The notes under the pieces: generated by a model
Seen by the model: only the letters and a program-made list of their open reading frames with translations
Databases searched by the model: none
Told to the model about the DNA's origin: nothing
Position numbers and translations under genes: made by a program
Origin: Metopolophium dirhodum
Taxonomy: Eukaryota; Arthropoda; Insecta; Hemiptera; Aphididae
DNA: 64,000 nucleotides
Direction of reading: 5' to 3'
Assembly: GCF_019925205.1 (NCBI RefSeq)
Contig: NC_083560.1
Coordinates: 22,649,145-22,713,144 of the forward strand
Shown: positions 48,440 through 60,744 of the stretch, in pieces
How the letters are laid out: every line of letters starts with the position of its first letter
How positions within the stretch are numbered: position 1 is the stretch's first letter

Positions 48440-49496
48440 ATAAAGTTGATGTTGTGTATACCGACTTTGCTAAGGCGTTTGATTCAGTTAATCATGAGGT
48501 TCTTATCTCTATACTTCGTGCTTCTGGTTTTGGCGATCCTATCCTATCTTGGTTTAATTCATTCTTATTAAATAGATCGCAATGGGTTAATATGTTCAAT
48601 ACAAAATCTGACATATTTTTATCTACCTCTGGTGTCCCCCAAGGTGGACATCTATCACCCCTTCTTTTCTCTTTGTTCGTTAATAGTGCTTGTACCTCCC
48701 TTAAACACAGCCATCTACTCTGTTTTGCTGATGACATGAAGTTTTTCCTTAAGATCTACACGGTCGATGATTGTCTCAAACTCCAGGATGATCTTAATAG
48801 ATTCTCTGCCTGGGCAGAAACTCTTGGTCTTACATTAAATGTTAATAAATGCCGGTCAATGATATTCACCAGAAGTCGCTCTCCTATCACTTAGTCCTAC
48901 GTTTTGAATGGCTCTTGTTTAATTCCCGTTGATTCTAGCATTTGTGATCTTGGTTTTACATTTACTTCCTCTCTTTCTCCTCGTGCCCACATCGATAAAA
49001 TTACTTGCAAAGCTCTCAAGGTTTTGGGTTTTGTTAAAAGAATATCTGGTGAATTTAAACTCACCAGCTCTCTCAAATCCATCTATTGTGCACTTGTACG
49101 CCCAATCGTTGAATATGGCTCTATTGTATGGGATCCTCAAACTGCTGATGCCTGTATTCAACTCGAACGTGTTCAGCGTAAATTCTTATGCTATATGAAG
49201 CACAAATTGAATGTTAACTGCCCCCTCATGATTATACTCCTCTACTCCGTCTCATGAACTTATCTTCCTTAGCTGACCGTCGCCGCTCGCATGCTCTTGC
49301 TTTTCTTAATAAAATCTTATCGGGATCTGTTGACTCCCCTTCACTCCTTGCACTAATTAACTTTAAAGTTCCTGATAAGTGCACCCGCAACACACATACT
49401 TTTTTTATTCCGCATTGTCCTACAAAATATTTACAAAACGAGCCAATTAACCGTATGATGAAATTAGCCAATGAGGACCCGTCATTTCTTCCATAG
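48440..49496 (+). pseudogene. Jockey-like reverse transcriptase, 5' truncated
   Basis: The frame starts inside the RT domain: VVYTDFAKAFDSVNHEVL, then SGVPQGGHLSPLLF, then CFADDMKFF, NVNKCRSMIF. A TAG at about 48892 interrupts it, after which it continues in frame with CDLGFTFTSSLSP, LVRPIVEYGSIVWDP and QLERVQRKFLCY. A frame change near 49230 leads to LSSLADRRRSHALAFLNKIL and the final stop at 49494-49496. Motif order and absence of RNase H fit the jockey group. Only one stop and one frame change suggest a fairly young loss. It is a different lineage from the copy at 19465. Confidence 0.9.
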
Positions 49497-49665
49497 TATT
49501 ATACTATTATCTTTTATTTTGTTTTTATATATAACTCATGTAAGCATGTACCGATGTTCCACACTTAAAATTAGCATGTAATTTTTGTCAACATTACACC
49601 ATACATATCTGTATCATGGGTTCACGCCCGTTTATAATTAATAAATTAAATTAAATTAAATTAAA
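49497..49665 (+). other. 3' UTR, hairpin and AAATT tail of the 48.4-kb element
   Basis: After the stop, GGGTTCACGCCC (49618-49629) is followed by GTTTATAATTAATA and a short AAATT repeat tail (to about 49665). The hairpin plus GTT matches the ends at 20939 and 50797. A simple-repeat tail instead of poly-A is common in this kind of element. Confidence 0.65.
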
Positions 49666-50765
49666 CGATATGTCATACGAGTAAAATATAAAGAAAACTG
49701 CAGCTCGTGTTTAAGCACGAAGTGACCGTTTAATTACACTTGAAATACATAATCTAATTTGACCGGAGGTCGTCCTTAATTGTTAGATACTTACTGCATC
49801 GTTCCGAAAAAAAGCATTTATTTCGCGTTAAATAATAATTTACCAGATAAATCTTCCGAAACGACAAAATATTATAACAATTTTCGAGGTATTATTTTTG
49901 AAAATCACAACTGAATATTTCGTTTCTGTTATTTATTACTATTTGATACACGTTCACAATCAAAATGACAATACTGTAATATTGAATTAAACCTTATTGC
50001 GAAAATTTCTAATAAAAAAATGCATAAAATCAATCGGTTTTACAAACTATATGACACTAAATAATACTACCGTTTAACTTTCTTTATTTTCTAGGTAATT
50101 TATTTTATTATTATTATTTATTATTAAAATAAGATAATGCTGTCAATTATAATATACGCATACAAATCGCCTTTTTAGTCTAGGTTACTGCGAAATTTAC
50201 CCTTTTTATGTTATACCTCGACCTATGGTAATATATTATTTTAATTATTATCATTATGCTATACATTATTGTGCTATATAATATGTATTTAGATAAATAT
50301 TATTATTGTTTTCTACTTATACTGTAAAAAGTTTTATTATATAATATTATTATTTATTACATCTCTAAAATGTACATAGCTATAAATAGTAGGTATAATG
50401 TTATTGTTAGTAAAAAAAAATGTATTTAAAAAATGTTTAAGATATTGTTACTCCGAATGATTCTATTTTATTTCTTATAACTGTAGCAGTTGTTTTAACC
50501 GAAAAATCACGCTGGATTTTCGCCATTATATTCAAATGTATAAAACGATATTATACGATGTACTAACCATATAATATTAATAATTATTATTAAATTCTTT
50601 GATTAATTAAATAAATTCTTTCAAACGATTGGGAGTGAATCGAAATCGTTTTCACGGATAAATTCGTTATTGTTATAAGCATTCAAAGATTGAGATTTTT
50701 TTTTTTTTTTCACAAATATGGAGAAACATCTTGGGTACGAATTTGATCGTTTTTATATCATGATT
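49666..50765. other. Spacer, no gene seen
   Basis: AT-rich sequence; no frame or repeat of note. Confidence 0.4.
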
Positions 50766-51475
50766 TTTTTTTTATTTATTTATGTTGTATATCAACGGGT
50801 ATATACCCTCTTACAAATTATATAAAGGAAACATATTAGATAAAAACTAAAAACTACATAAGTGTAGTAAAACCTAACAAAAACAGATAAAAATAATATA
50901 AAATTAACTATGAATTAAAAGTAATAAAAATATAAAATTATAATTACATTATAAACATTTTTTTTTTTCATATTAATCAATCAATTTTTTTAATAATAAC
51001 ATAGATTTAGATTTAAAACAATTGCGTGAGAGAAAAAATATACCTAAATGTACACAAATTGTTTTAGCTAAAATTAAAGCTCGAAGGAAAAAAGAATTGG
51101 TACCACTATTCGTTTCATAATGAGGAACAAAAAATAAATCTGAATTACGTGTAATTAGATATGGAATTCGAAAACTGATTTCAGACAACAATTCGGGACA
51201 CACAATATTGTAATTAATAAGATCATAGACAAACATAATATCAGTTAATTTCCGTCTAAGTGATAGAGAAACAAGGCCAATATAATCTTGAGTTAGATGG
51301 AGAGAGTCCCCATAGATAATGGAATATTCGATAAGTATGAAATCCTTTTTAAAAATTTGTATTGTACATTGTCTAAATCATTTATATATGTCAAGTATTT
51401 GCATGACCAGATTACGGAGCCTAAATCAAGATTGGATTGAACTGAAGATGTATACAAGGTTTTTGCATAACGTCA
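50766..51475 (-). pseudogene. C-terminal part and 3' end of another jockey-like element
   Basis: On the minus strand, from about 51475, the codons read KTLYTSSVQSNLDLGSVIWS, then NVQYKFLKRISYL. After a frame change near 51310 they read LTQDYIGLVSLSLRRKLTD and MFVYDLINYN, ending at a stop at 50973-50975. This is the region downstream of the RT active site in jockey-type proteins. The 3' UTR (50972-50770) ends with GGGTATATACCC (50808-50797), then GTTGATATAC and ATAAATAAATAAAA. The 5' side is cut where the large repeat copy C begins. Confidence 0.82.
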
Positions 51476-51484
51476 TAAATTATT

Positions 51485-54400
51485 ATAAATTAGTAATTTA
51501 TTTTATTGTTTAGATAATATCCAGCCTGGTTTGTTCAATAATGAAGCATCAATAATGTTGTTAATGACTAATGAGCCTGTTTATGATGTATTTCCTGAAC
51601 AAAAGTAAAGTAGAAAGAGAAAAATAAATCAGAACAATTGAAAAAAGAAAAAAGGAGTCAAGGAAAACAATATACAACACCAAAAGCAGTGATTGTTATG
51701 ACTTCCGTTGTATAGAATATAATTGTATATGTTAGAATCATAATTATAATCGGCCCCATAAGACACAAAATCATGTCATTATCGTGGACCACAATATTAA
51801 TTAATTTCCTGCTGAATCTTTCAATTGTTCTATGAATAATAACTCAAATAGAAAGTATCTATATAGTATACATCAATTATTTTTATTATACAGTGAAAAA
51901 TGTGATGAAAAAAACAAACCTGAATGTTACAAGGTAAAGAAGGAAACATTTAAAAATACATTTTGAACACAATTTAATCTTGGTTTCAGAAATCCACAAA
52001 GTGATACTTGTAGTAAATGTGAAAATGCTGAACATATTAATTTACATAAAATTGCATTTGAAATACAAAATATATACTTAGGGCATAAGTTTTAGAAAAT
52101 CCTAGCACATGTTTCAATGCAATGAGCTTGCAACAAACAATGCCATTGCCTAAAATGTTAACTTCAAAAACATTTTATCTTCGACAAATTTGGTTTTACA
52201 ATTGTGGAATACCTACATAAAATAATAATAATAAACAACAATAATTAAAGCAGAAAATTGACACAGACCATTGTTGTTTAGTTGGACTGAAAAAGTCGCG
52301 GGTAAAGGTAGAAATGAAGTCTGAAGCGGTTTAATGTATATTTCTCAAATTACTAAGTCAACATTTCAACAGAACATTAACATTATCATGTTACAAACTT
52401 AAATCAAACATATTAGGCACAGTAGCATATTATCGATTATTAAATATCAATTATACATAATATATATTCAATATACAGACATACAGTGAAAAGGAAAAAA
52501 AGGAAATTTTATTATAAATATAAATAATTAACTACTTAATTAAAAATAAAAATACAGTTATTATACTAATCGTCGGATTATATCATATTAATTATATATA
52601 GGTAGAACTCAGGGCATGCTCAAAATTATAGTTCTTGTAAAAGCCAATTAGAAATACTTAATTATTTTGTGATTCGATTTGTGTCTTGTTATTAAAATAT
52701 AATAAATAATAAATAATGTCTACCGATACAAAATTATCTTGTATAATTTGCATTTGAACATTAATCGCACTCCTAGAACAAGACTGCCACAGCTCAAAAT
52801 TCATGAATTTTGAGTTATGACAACTTTTGGATAGAGAAAAATAAGCTCTATTAAATGCAAGAACGCCACATTCAATATCATTTTTCATTTAGCCACTATA
52901 GAGATGTGTTAGTATTGAATTATTTAAATATTGGTTAATTTTCAATGCAAGAGAGCCATATTTACTTTATGGCAGTATACTTATTTTTATTTATCCAAAT
53001 TATCACTGAAATCAAAATTCAAGACTGCCTTATTTCGATTTGTGGCGTTCTTGCACTGAATAAAAACTAATTATCGTGTAATATGTTGAGTGCAAAACAG
53101 CAATATTTAGAGTTGTGGCAGTTTTGCATTTTATAATTTATAATTGCATTTTTTCATGGCTTAAATTCAATACTGCTATATTTTAATAAGTGGCCATTTA
53201 AAAATCAATTTCTGTATGCAATACAGTCGCATCTCAAAATATGGCTGTTTTGCATTTACTTAAAAAATTGTAAATGGCCACAAGTCTAAATTTTTGGGTT
53301 TAAGAGTGAATTTCAAAATATTTGAAAAATTAATATTGTAAAGTATGATTGTAAGTATTTAAGTGTTAAACTTAAACGCATAAGTAAAAAACTCATTAAA
53401 ATATCTTAGGTCCAAACTTCAAATTAATTTTTCTCAAAACTATAAATTTTGAGTTGTGGCAGTCTTGTTCTAGGAGTGCAATTTTGCATTTTTTAAATCG
53501 GACCTTAATTTTTGTCAGGTGCATAATATCATCTATATCACGTCCATAAATATTGATTTTGAATATTTTAATTTAATGATTAAATGGCATAATATTATGT
53601 TCAATTATTATTATGTATGATGTGGGTGATTGGTGGTGACTGGCGTGTTTAGTACCTACCGATACTAAACATAGGCGTGCGCACGGGTAGGGCTGATTGG
53701 GCTTTAGCCCCACCCGAGATTTTTTATACGTTGTGGGTTGGTACCTTATGAAGATATGACTAAAAGTAGGTATAGTCCTTTTAGTTTTTAAACGTTTATG
53801 TTTACCCGAGAGACTATACAGGCCGATTCATTTAAAATTAAACACTCGATATGTAAAAATAGAATTTAGTGCGAGTAGTTTATGCGTTATAAGTATTTAA
53901 AGTTTAGATGAGCGGAGTGAAGTGGTACGGGGTTAGTCCGCGAAATGTATATCCACTACTCCGCTCCAGAAACCAACATAAGGCCACTTAGAAGTTTGTA
54001 GTGAAAATGTCTATAATTTTTTTCTTGTGTAACCATGACAAGGGGGTGGGTGATCAGATTGAATTTAACTAACCTGACTCAGAGGTCTGCTCACGCGACA
54101 CGCCCATGCTATTTATAATCTATTCTGTGGCAGTGTGGTGCCTATTATACCAGTACACACATAAATGATAATTTACTACATACGCGAGCAGTAACTGCAA
54201 GGAACGATCGAATCACCTAAAGACAACTCCTTAAATATGACACTTTTGCAGGGGCCTTAAGTATACCTAAGTATAAATAGGTACTTAGATTATGAATCAG
54301 TATACAGTACGTCATTTTTCGATAATGAATGCATCATTGTACGTATGCATGGGGTGGGTTTTTGGTCAACTTACAATTTCTTATTTCTTTGTTAAAAGTG

Positions 54401-55357
54401 TCTTAAATTTTAAAATTATAAGTATTATTTGAAAATTTGTCCAATCTTGACAATCTTGCAATAGATACCTATCTATAATATAATTATTATCTATGTGTAT
54501 TATACACCACAACTTATGATAGAGTATAAAATACGATGATATACATAATTATAACTCATATTTTGAAGAATCGTCTTTGGATATAGCATTCTTTTAATAT
54601 CAATACAATTTTCTTTTATTTAAAATTAATCTATATTGGGAACCCGAAATGGCAACCCTTTATATGTCCCTATATATAATATATATCTAAACAAAAAAAA
54701 ATTCAATTTTCGTGACCCAAAACTAAATTCATGTGTGTCTCACCCTATAGCAACCTATACAGGGGTTGAAAAGATGCTTAAAACAACCAGAGTCTCAAGA
54801 AACCTATTGATATAACCTTGATTGCAATCAATCTAGTAGTTTCTAAGATTAGCTATTAATGGAAAACTCATTTCGATAAGTTAAAACCTGTACTTTTACT
54901 TATTTCCTACCAACCTATTATAAATTCAAAAATATAGATAGGTATATTCTATTATATAATAAAAATTGCAATACTTGCTTGCTTCTATTGATTATTTATT
55001 AATAATGGCTTCAGCCGGCAGTATGGTTTGATTTGTTGAATTATTTTCATCCACGAATATACTCACATTTTAACAGAGTAAAATTTATTATTGAATAATG
55101 TCATAACAAATCAAAACTAAACAATTTTGGTTGCCAAGTGAAAACATAATAATATTTCTTATATTATGCACTTGCCTCGTTGCCAGGGCAAAGATTTGTG
55201 CTTTGTTTTTAAATGTAAACCATCGATGGGCGATTAATACGTCGTAACTCAAAAAACTATGTGAGTCGGTCTAAATCACAGGTATCTATACTACGGTAGT
55301 AGGAAAAAAATCTAACCGAAAAATAACCCAGGAAAACAACAAAAATCTAACGGAAAG
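51485..55357 (+). repeat. Large repeat unit, copy C
   Basis: Third copy of the 21.9-kb unit. Its first 0.6 kb differs from A at several positions (extra TTGTTA near 51560; stops in the exon-like piece; AATCTTGGTTTCAG in place of AATATTGTTTTCAG). From about 52240 to 55357 I saw no difference from A. Downstream of the common end GGAAAG it continues CAAGCCAAAA, whereas A runs into copy B. Transposase-like remnant: 51514-52095. Confidence 0.85.
52763..53483. mobile_element. 721-bp inverted-repeat element, copy in C
   Basis: Same element as 23219-23939, same length and, as far as I compared, same sequence. It therefore moved together with the unit rather than inserting independently. Confidence 0.8.
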
Positions 55358-56950
55358 CAAGCCAAAAAAAATAAACACGCCACGGAAATAAAAGTCCATG
55401 CGATTGCAATACAATTATTGTACTTTATTATGATGTGATAATATACTCTTAATTAACTCGAAAAATTATCTTAATATTTATAACAATTATAATATTATGT
55501 TATACTTGGTTTGATCAGAAAGGTGAACATGGTGGCGCCCTGGTGAATCACATCATTTGAAATTTATTAGAAATTTGCATTAATTTAAATAAACCATTAG
55601 AGATATATAAAACATACTAAGTAATAACTAATAACCTTCAATAAGTATTTGTATAAAATAGTTATCAAATATAAGATATACTACTTAAATATATAAACAA
55701 TTTCTACATTATAAAAACAACTAATTTTTTCAATATGTTTTTTTACAACTGTGTTCAAAAATTTTAAATTTATTTTAACTTTATAATTTGTATACGATAT
55801 TACAAAGGTACTTGTAACCAATTACAAAATACGTAAAAATGACGACAATTTGCGAATTATTTTGAGTTAAATATTCATAAAAAATTTTCTTTTTAAATCT
55901 CAAATTTGAAAATGTAATACAAGATTCGTCATAAGTTTGTCTACCTTTATCAAAAAGAAAATGTCTACTAGAAAGTCAAATTAAATTTTTATAATATTTG
56001 ATATTCACTCGATTTCTCATGTAACGATTTTCTTATTTTGTTGTAATTAAAATCGAATATACTACGTAGATATTTGAAAATTTCACTGAATGTTTATATT
56101 AGAATTTTGAGATCTATGGGGGGGGGGGGGGGGGGGTTCTGGAGATCAGCCAACCCACAGTTATTTTATATACCTAGTACACAAGTATAGTTTCTAATCT
56201 GGTTTTAATAAGTGGCTTCTTGAATTGTCCTGATCCACAGTTTCCTAACTCTGGATCCACCCCTGAGGCAGTGAATATAAATATGATCTATGAACTATAT
56301 AATATATAATGGTTAGTTAGAACTTACAGATTAATTTAAATCAATAAACCTATGTAATTTTGAACTAAAAAATGCACTTTTTTTAATAAATTAAATGTAA
56401 GGTAGGTACCATAGATTTGATACTTTTAGGTTATTTATAAAATTAAATGTTACTAGCTTCTATGAAATAAATAAAGAGCTACCACAGCATTTGTACCAAC
56501 TTGATACACTTTCCCACCGGAAAAGACGAAAAACGAAGCATTACTTCAACTTCTTATCGTGTACACAGACAAACAAATAAAAATAAAAATGTTTTACGCA
56601 GAGCGTACATTTGTTAATAGTTTCACAATAGGTCGATTCACTCTAAATTTTAACCAACGATGTTAAAACATGTGATCTACTGATCGTAAATTCACTATAT
56701 TATAAGACGGAGACAATAAAATGCCCATGTTACGTGCTCCTATTATTATTTTAATTTATTGAATATAAGGACTTAGTTTTCTTTATTTACTGCAGTAAAA
56801 TTATTATATTACTGCAGTAATGACATGTCATTTTAACAAATACCATACCTCATTGATAAATGTTATGATAATATACGGTTATCAATTACATTTGTAATAA
56901 ACAATTTTACCATATTTGAGTACAAAAAAAATATGTTCCTTATCTTTAAC
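55358..56950. other. Spacer with repeat fragments
   Basis: 55740-56100 contains interior blocks of the dispersed GATTCTGAGCG family without ends. A G run of 19 lies at 56118-56136. 56698-56740 is a single arm of the inverted repeat seen at 1001 and 3551. No gene seen. Confidence 0.5.
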
Positions 56951-57050
56951 ATTTTAGAAGTATTCTAAACAGAAATTATTAAGGTATTCATTTTAATTTA
57001 GAAGTTTAATCAATGGCGGATTTAAGGGTTCAAAGAAAGTCGGCAAATCC
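56951..57050 (+). repeat. Dispersed repeat, copy 2 (mate at 9782-9890)
   Basis: Shares TTTTAGAAGTA, TCTAAACAGAAATTATTAAG and AATGGCGGATTTAAGGG with 9782-9890, then diverges. Confidence 0.6.
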
Positions 57051-57119
57051 ATAAGAGGTGCCTCGACTAAAATGTACAAGTCACATACTCACCCCCGTAT
57101 CATATTAATAAGTAATTTC

Positions 57120-57195
57120 ATCGAAACGGAGGGGAGTGGTATAGGGGTTACCCCGCAGAATGTTTGTCCACTACTCCGCTTGTCTAAACTTTAAA
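57120..57195. repeat. Foldback-like AGCGGAGT motif, inverse mate of 24355-24425
   Basis: GGAGGGGAGTGGTATAGGGG and CCACTACTCCGC are imperfect inverted arms. Flanking CTAAACTTTAAATACTTATA matches the complement of the sequence beside 24355. Confidence 0.5.
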
Positions 57196-57205
57196 TACTT
57201 ATAAT

Positions 57206-57792
57206 CAGGGCTAGGATTTATAATATGCAACAGCATGTTTTTTTTGTGACTTCTGAAAATTGATTTTGTCAGTTATGTCCACAAATCACCTCATGATGAG
57301 ATAAATGGTGGCATTTTTATTTTGCATGTTTTTGCATATTTTGAATAAAATGCATATTGTTACATATATTGAATAAAATGAATACTATTGCATATTTCGA
57401 TTATAAGAATTCAAAAAATGCATGTGTTATAGTATATTTCATATAACCTGGTTTTTTTGTCAAACATAAATTTTATTTTTATAAATATAATCCTATGGTA
57501 CAATAGGTATGCTGAATAGTTTGACGGTAAATGATTATTTATTTTCGAAAATTTTAAAAAAATATATGGTCGTAGCATGTGTGTTAATGTAGTGAATATA
57601 AATTATAAAAGAAATATTTTATTTTATTTTATTTCTCAATAATATTATATTAAGACAAACAGCCAATCACTAATGTATTTCAATAAATAAATATTTTTTT
57701 TGTAACTTTGTTTTTGTGTTTATCTTATAAAAATTTAAATGCATATTTTTGCATCTTTTACCATTTTTTATTGCATACAAATTCTAGCCTTA
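57206..57792. mobile_element. hAT-type MITE, 587 bp, with iterated TGCATAT motif
   Basis: Left end CAGGGCTAGGATTTATAATA (57206) and the complemented right end TAAGGCTAGAATTTGTATGC (57792) are imperfect inverted repeats, both running into TGCAA. Flanks CTTATAAT (57198-57205) and CTTATAAG (57793-57800) match at 7 of 8 bases. TGCATATT/AATATGCA strings recur on both sides of the interior. No coding sequence. Confidence 0.75.
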
Positions 57793-57800
57793 CTTATAAG

Positions 57801-58790
57801 TTATAACTCATAAGCTACTCGTCCTAAATTCGATTTTTATGTATCAAGATACTTAAAAAAATATTCTGCTTTGGAATAAGAAATCAAAACTCTATGTTGT
57901 CATTCAAAAAAGTAAAAATTGAAAAAAATATAAGGATAAATAATATTTTAAAATATGATTGTTTAATAAAAACGTTGTTTATTTAACAACTTGAAACTAT
58001 GTAAAAAAATATTTTCAAAAACGTTAATACTTAGTTTAATCATAGTTTAATGGTTATACACATTATAAATATATGCGTCATAATATTATATGCATATAAT
58101 TCGATCAAATAATTTAAAATTTATTTTACAAATATGTTCTAAATATGTTTCGAATATTGAATCAATTATGTCATATATTGTATACAAATCTAGGTACTAA
58201 TGTAGCGTACACAACTACACCGAATATTGTTGCTGTGCACTTGTGTCCATCGATTTTTCCACGTGTAATACACAAAGGACATAACTAAGTTTTGTTTCAA
58301 AGAATCAGATAAATTACTAAATACTTATATGTATACTGGTGCATTTATAAAGCGTGACAAAAGTAGATAACTTTTAATGAATTGTGGTCATATTATAATC
58401 ATATTTCAACGTGATGAATTCTTTAGAGACATTACAAATTACAATGATACGCATTTTTGCATTGATTTACCTGTATGCAGTTTACCGGGTAGGTAGTGAA
58501 CAGATGGCTAAGCTCATTTTCCTTTATCGTGTACTTACCTATACAGAGGCTAAAATATATTTTTTTTCGTACTACACACTTTATATTAAAAATGGAGATA
58601 CCGTAGGGGGCTTTGCCCACCCCCCCCCCCCCCCAAATGTATTTAATCCATACACACATATATATATAACTATGATTAGGGCTCAGATTATAAAGCCAAT
58701 ACTTCTTTTTATACATATAAAATATAATTATATATTGTATACATGAATCCGTTTTACGTAATTCTGATTCCAAATAAATGATTTTATTTT
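57801..58790. other. Spacer, no gene seen
   Basis: AT-rich. GGGGGCTTTGCCC next to a C run (58604-58634) resembles the string at 1140-1157 (GGAGGGCTTTGCCCTCC). The 111- and 113-codon frames near 58411-58773 overlap each other on opposite strands and contain the C run, so neither is credible. Confidence 0.4.
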
Positions 58791-58799
58791 AGCTTTTTT

Positions 58800-60740
58800 T
58801 GTGTACTACAAAATATTATTAATTTTAAATTTGATAAATGTTGTCAACATTTGAACTTTAAATGCATATAAAAAAAAAATTGTGCCTATGCAGTTTTAAT
58901 ATTTTTCAACTGCTATTTTAACAATATATCAGGAGCCTTGCATTAAATTTTCACGCTTTTTTACCTAAAAAATAAAATTTAATTGAAAAAAAAACCAAAA
59001 AAGATCGTGTGTAGAAAATGCTAGTATCAAATATTTTAAAAATATGAATTTCAGACGCTCATAAAAATTTAATTTAAGAATCTTGAATTTCATTTTCAAA
59101 TATTAGATTAAAAAAGAAAAATTTTTATGAATTTTCATCTCAAAATAATTTGCTAATTTTCGAGATTTTTCAGTATTTTGTTATGATTTGAATTTTAAAC
59201 GGTTATCAATATAAACTGTGACTGGGGATTTTTAATAGTTTTCATATCATTGTAATAATGAGACTAGTTTCACTTTCATATCCGAAAAGTTACCGTTCAA
59301 GAAAATCCAAGCACTTTTATTGTCCTAAAAAGTGATGACAGAAACAAAAAAAAAATTTAAAAAAACACACATCATTGTAAAATCAATACATTTATCGTTC
59401 CACACAAAATCTAAAATAAAAAAAAAAAAGATGGGTAAGTGGATGTCGCTCTGCTGTACAGTAGGTCACAAGTGGGTCACTGTAATGGATGGTATTAAAT
59501 TTGAATTCAATGATATAATATCATTGTATAAGAAAAATGATTCGGAGCGAAAACGGTCAGTCAGCCTATGATATTAACAAGTAAATTTGATGATATTATT
59601 GTGAATAAAGTAATTTATATATAATCTATTTACGTGGTACCTCTTTTTAAATTTCCAATCATTAGCTATTAAAGTTGAACATTTTATAAATTTTCAACTA
59701 CAAAATAATTATTAAATTTTAAATTTGATAAATTTTGTCAAAATTTGAACTTTAAATGCTTATAAAAATAAATTGTGCCTATGCATTTTTAATATTTTCA
59801 ACTGCTATCGTAACATTATATCAGGAGCCTCGCAATAAATTTTCATGGTTTTTTACCAAACAAATAAAATTTTATTGATAATTGTAGAAAAAAAAACTAA
59901 AAAAAATTGAAAACTGACTATGCTCGTAAACAGCTCAAAAATAGTCAAATTATTTTATAAATTTTACCGTGTATAGGAAATGCTAATATAAACATTCAGT
60001 GAAATTTTCAAGTATCTTAAGTCATTCGTTTTTTAATTACAATAAAATAAGAAAATTGTTACATGAGAAATCGAGTGAATATTGATTGTTGTAAAAATAT
60101 AAATTTCAGACGCTCATAAAAATTTAATTTAAGTTTCTTGTAGACATTTTTTTTTTTGATAAAGGTAGACAAACTTGTGAGTAATCTTATATACATTTTC
60201 AAATATTATATTTAAAAAGAAAAGTTTTTATGAATTTTCAACTCAAAATAATTTGTTAATTTTCGTGATTTTTCCGTATTTTGTCAAAATTTGAACATTA
60301 AAATACACCTATTTTGACTCTTTTTGAGCAGTTTACGGACACTGTCAGTTTTCAATTTTTTTAGTTTTTTTTTCTTTAATTATCAATAAAATTTTATCTG
60401 TTGAGTAAAAAAACTTGAAAATTTAATAGAAGGCTCCTAGGTTATTGTTTCAAAGGCAGATGAAAAAAATTAAAAATCCTTTGCCACAGTTTTTATTTAT
60501 AAGCATTTCATTTCAAATATTGACAAAATACGGAAAAATCACGAAATTTACAAAATATTTTGTAGTTGAAAATTTAAAAAAGGTGGGCAAGTGGATATTG
60601 CTCGGCTGTACAATAGGTTATAAGTGGGTAACTGTATAATGAATGGTATCAAATTGGAATTCTATGATATAATATCATTGTATACGAAAAACGATTCTAA
60701 GCGAAAACGATTTGTCAGTGTGGATAGGTATTTTATAATA
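58800..60740 (+). repeat. Dispersed repeat family, at least two linked copies
   Basis: Interior blocks (TTTTTCAACTGCTAT, ATATCAGGAGCCTTGC, ATTTTTATGAATTTTCA) recur. A left-type end lies near 59310-59405 (TTATTGTCCTAAAAAGTGAT, then CATTTATCGTTCC). Right-type ends lie at 59455-59560 (CTCTGCTGTACAGTAGGTCA ... GATTCGGAGCGAAAACGG) and 60600-60725 (GATTCTAAGCGAAAACGATT, GTCAGTGTGGATAGG). Confidence 0.65.
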
Positions 60741-60744
60741 TTTT

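Noticed and set aside
58411..58773. Overlapping 111- and 113-codon frames on opposite strands
   Set aside because: Both pass through a C homopolymer and AT-rich low-complexity sequence, with no domain.
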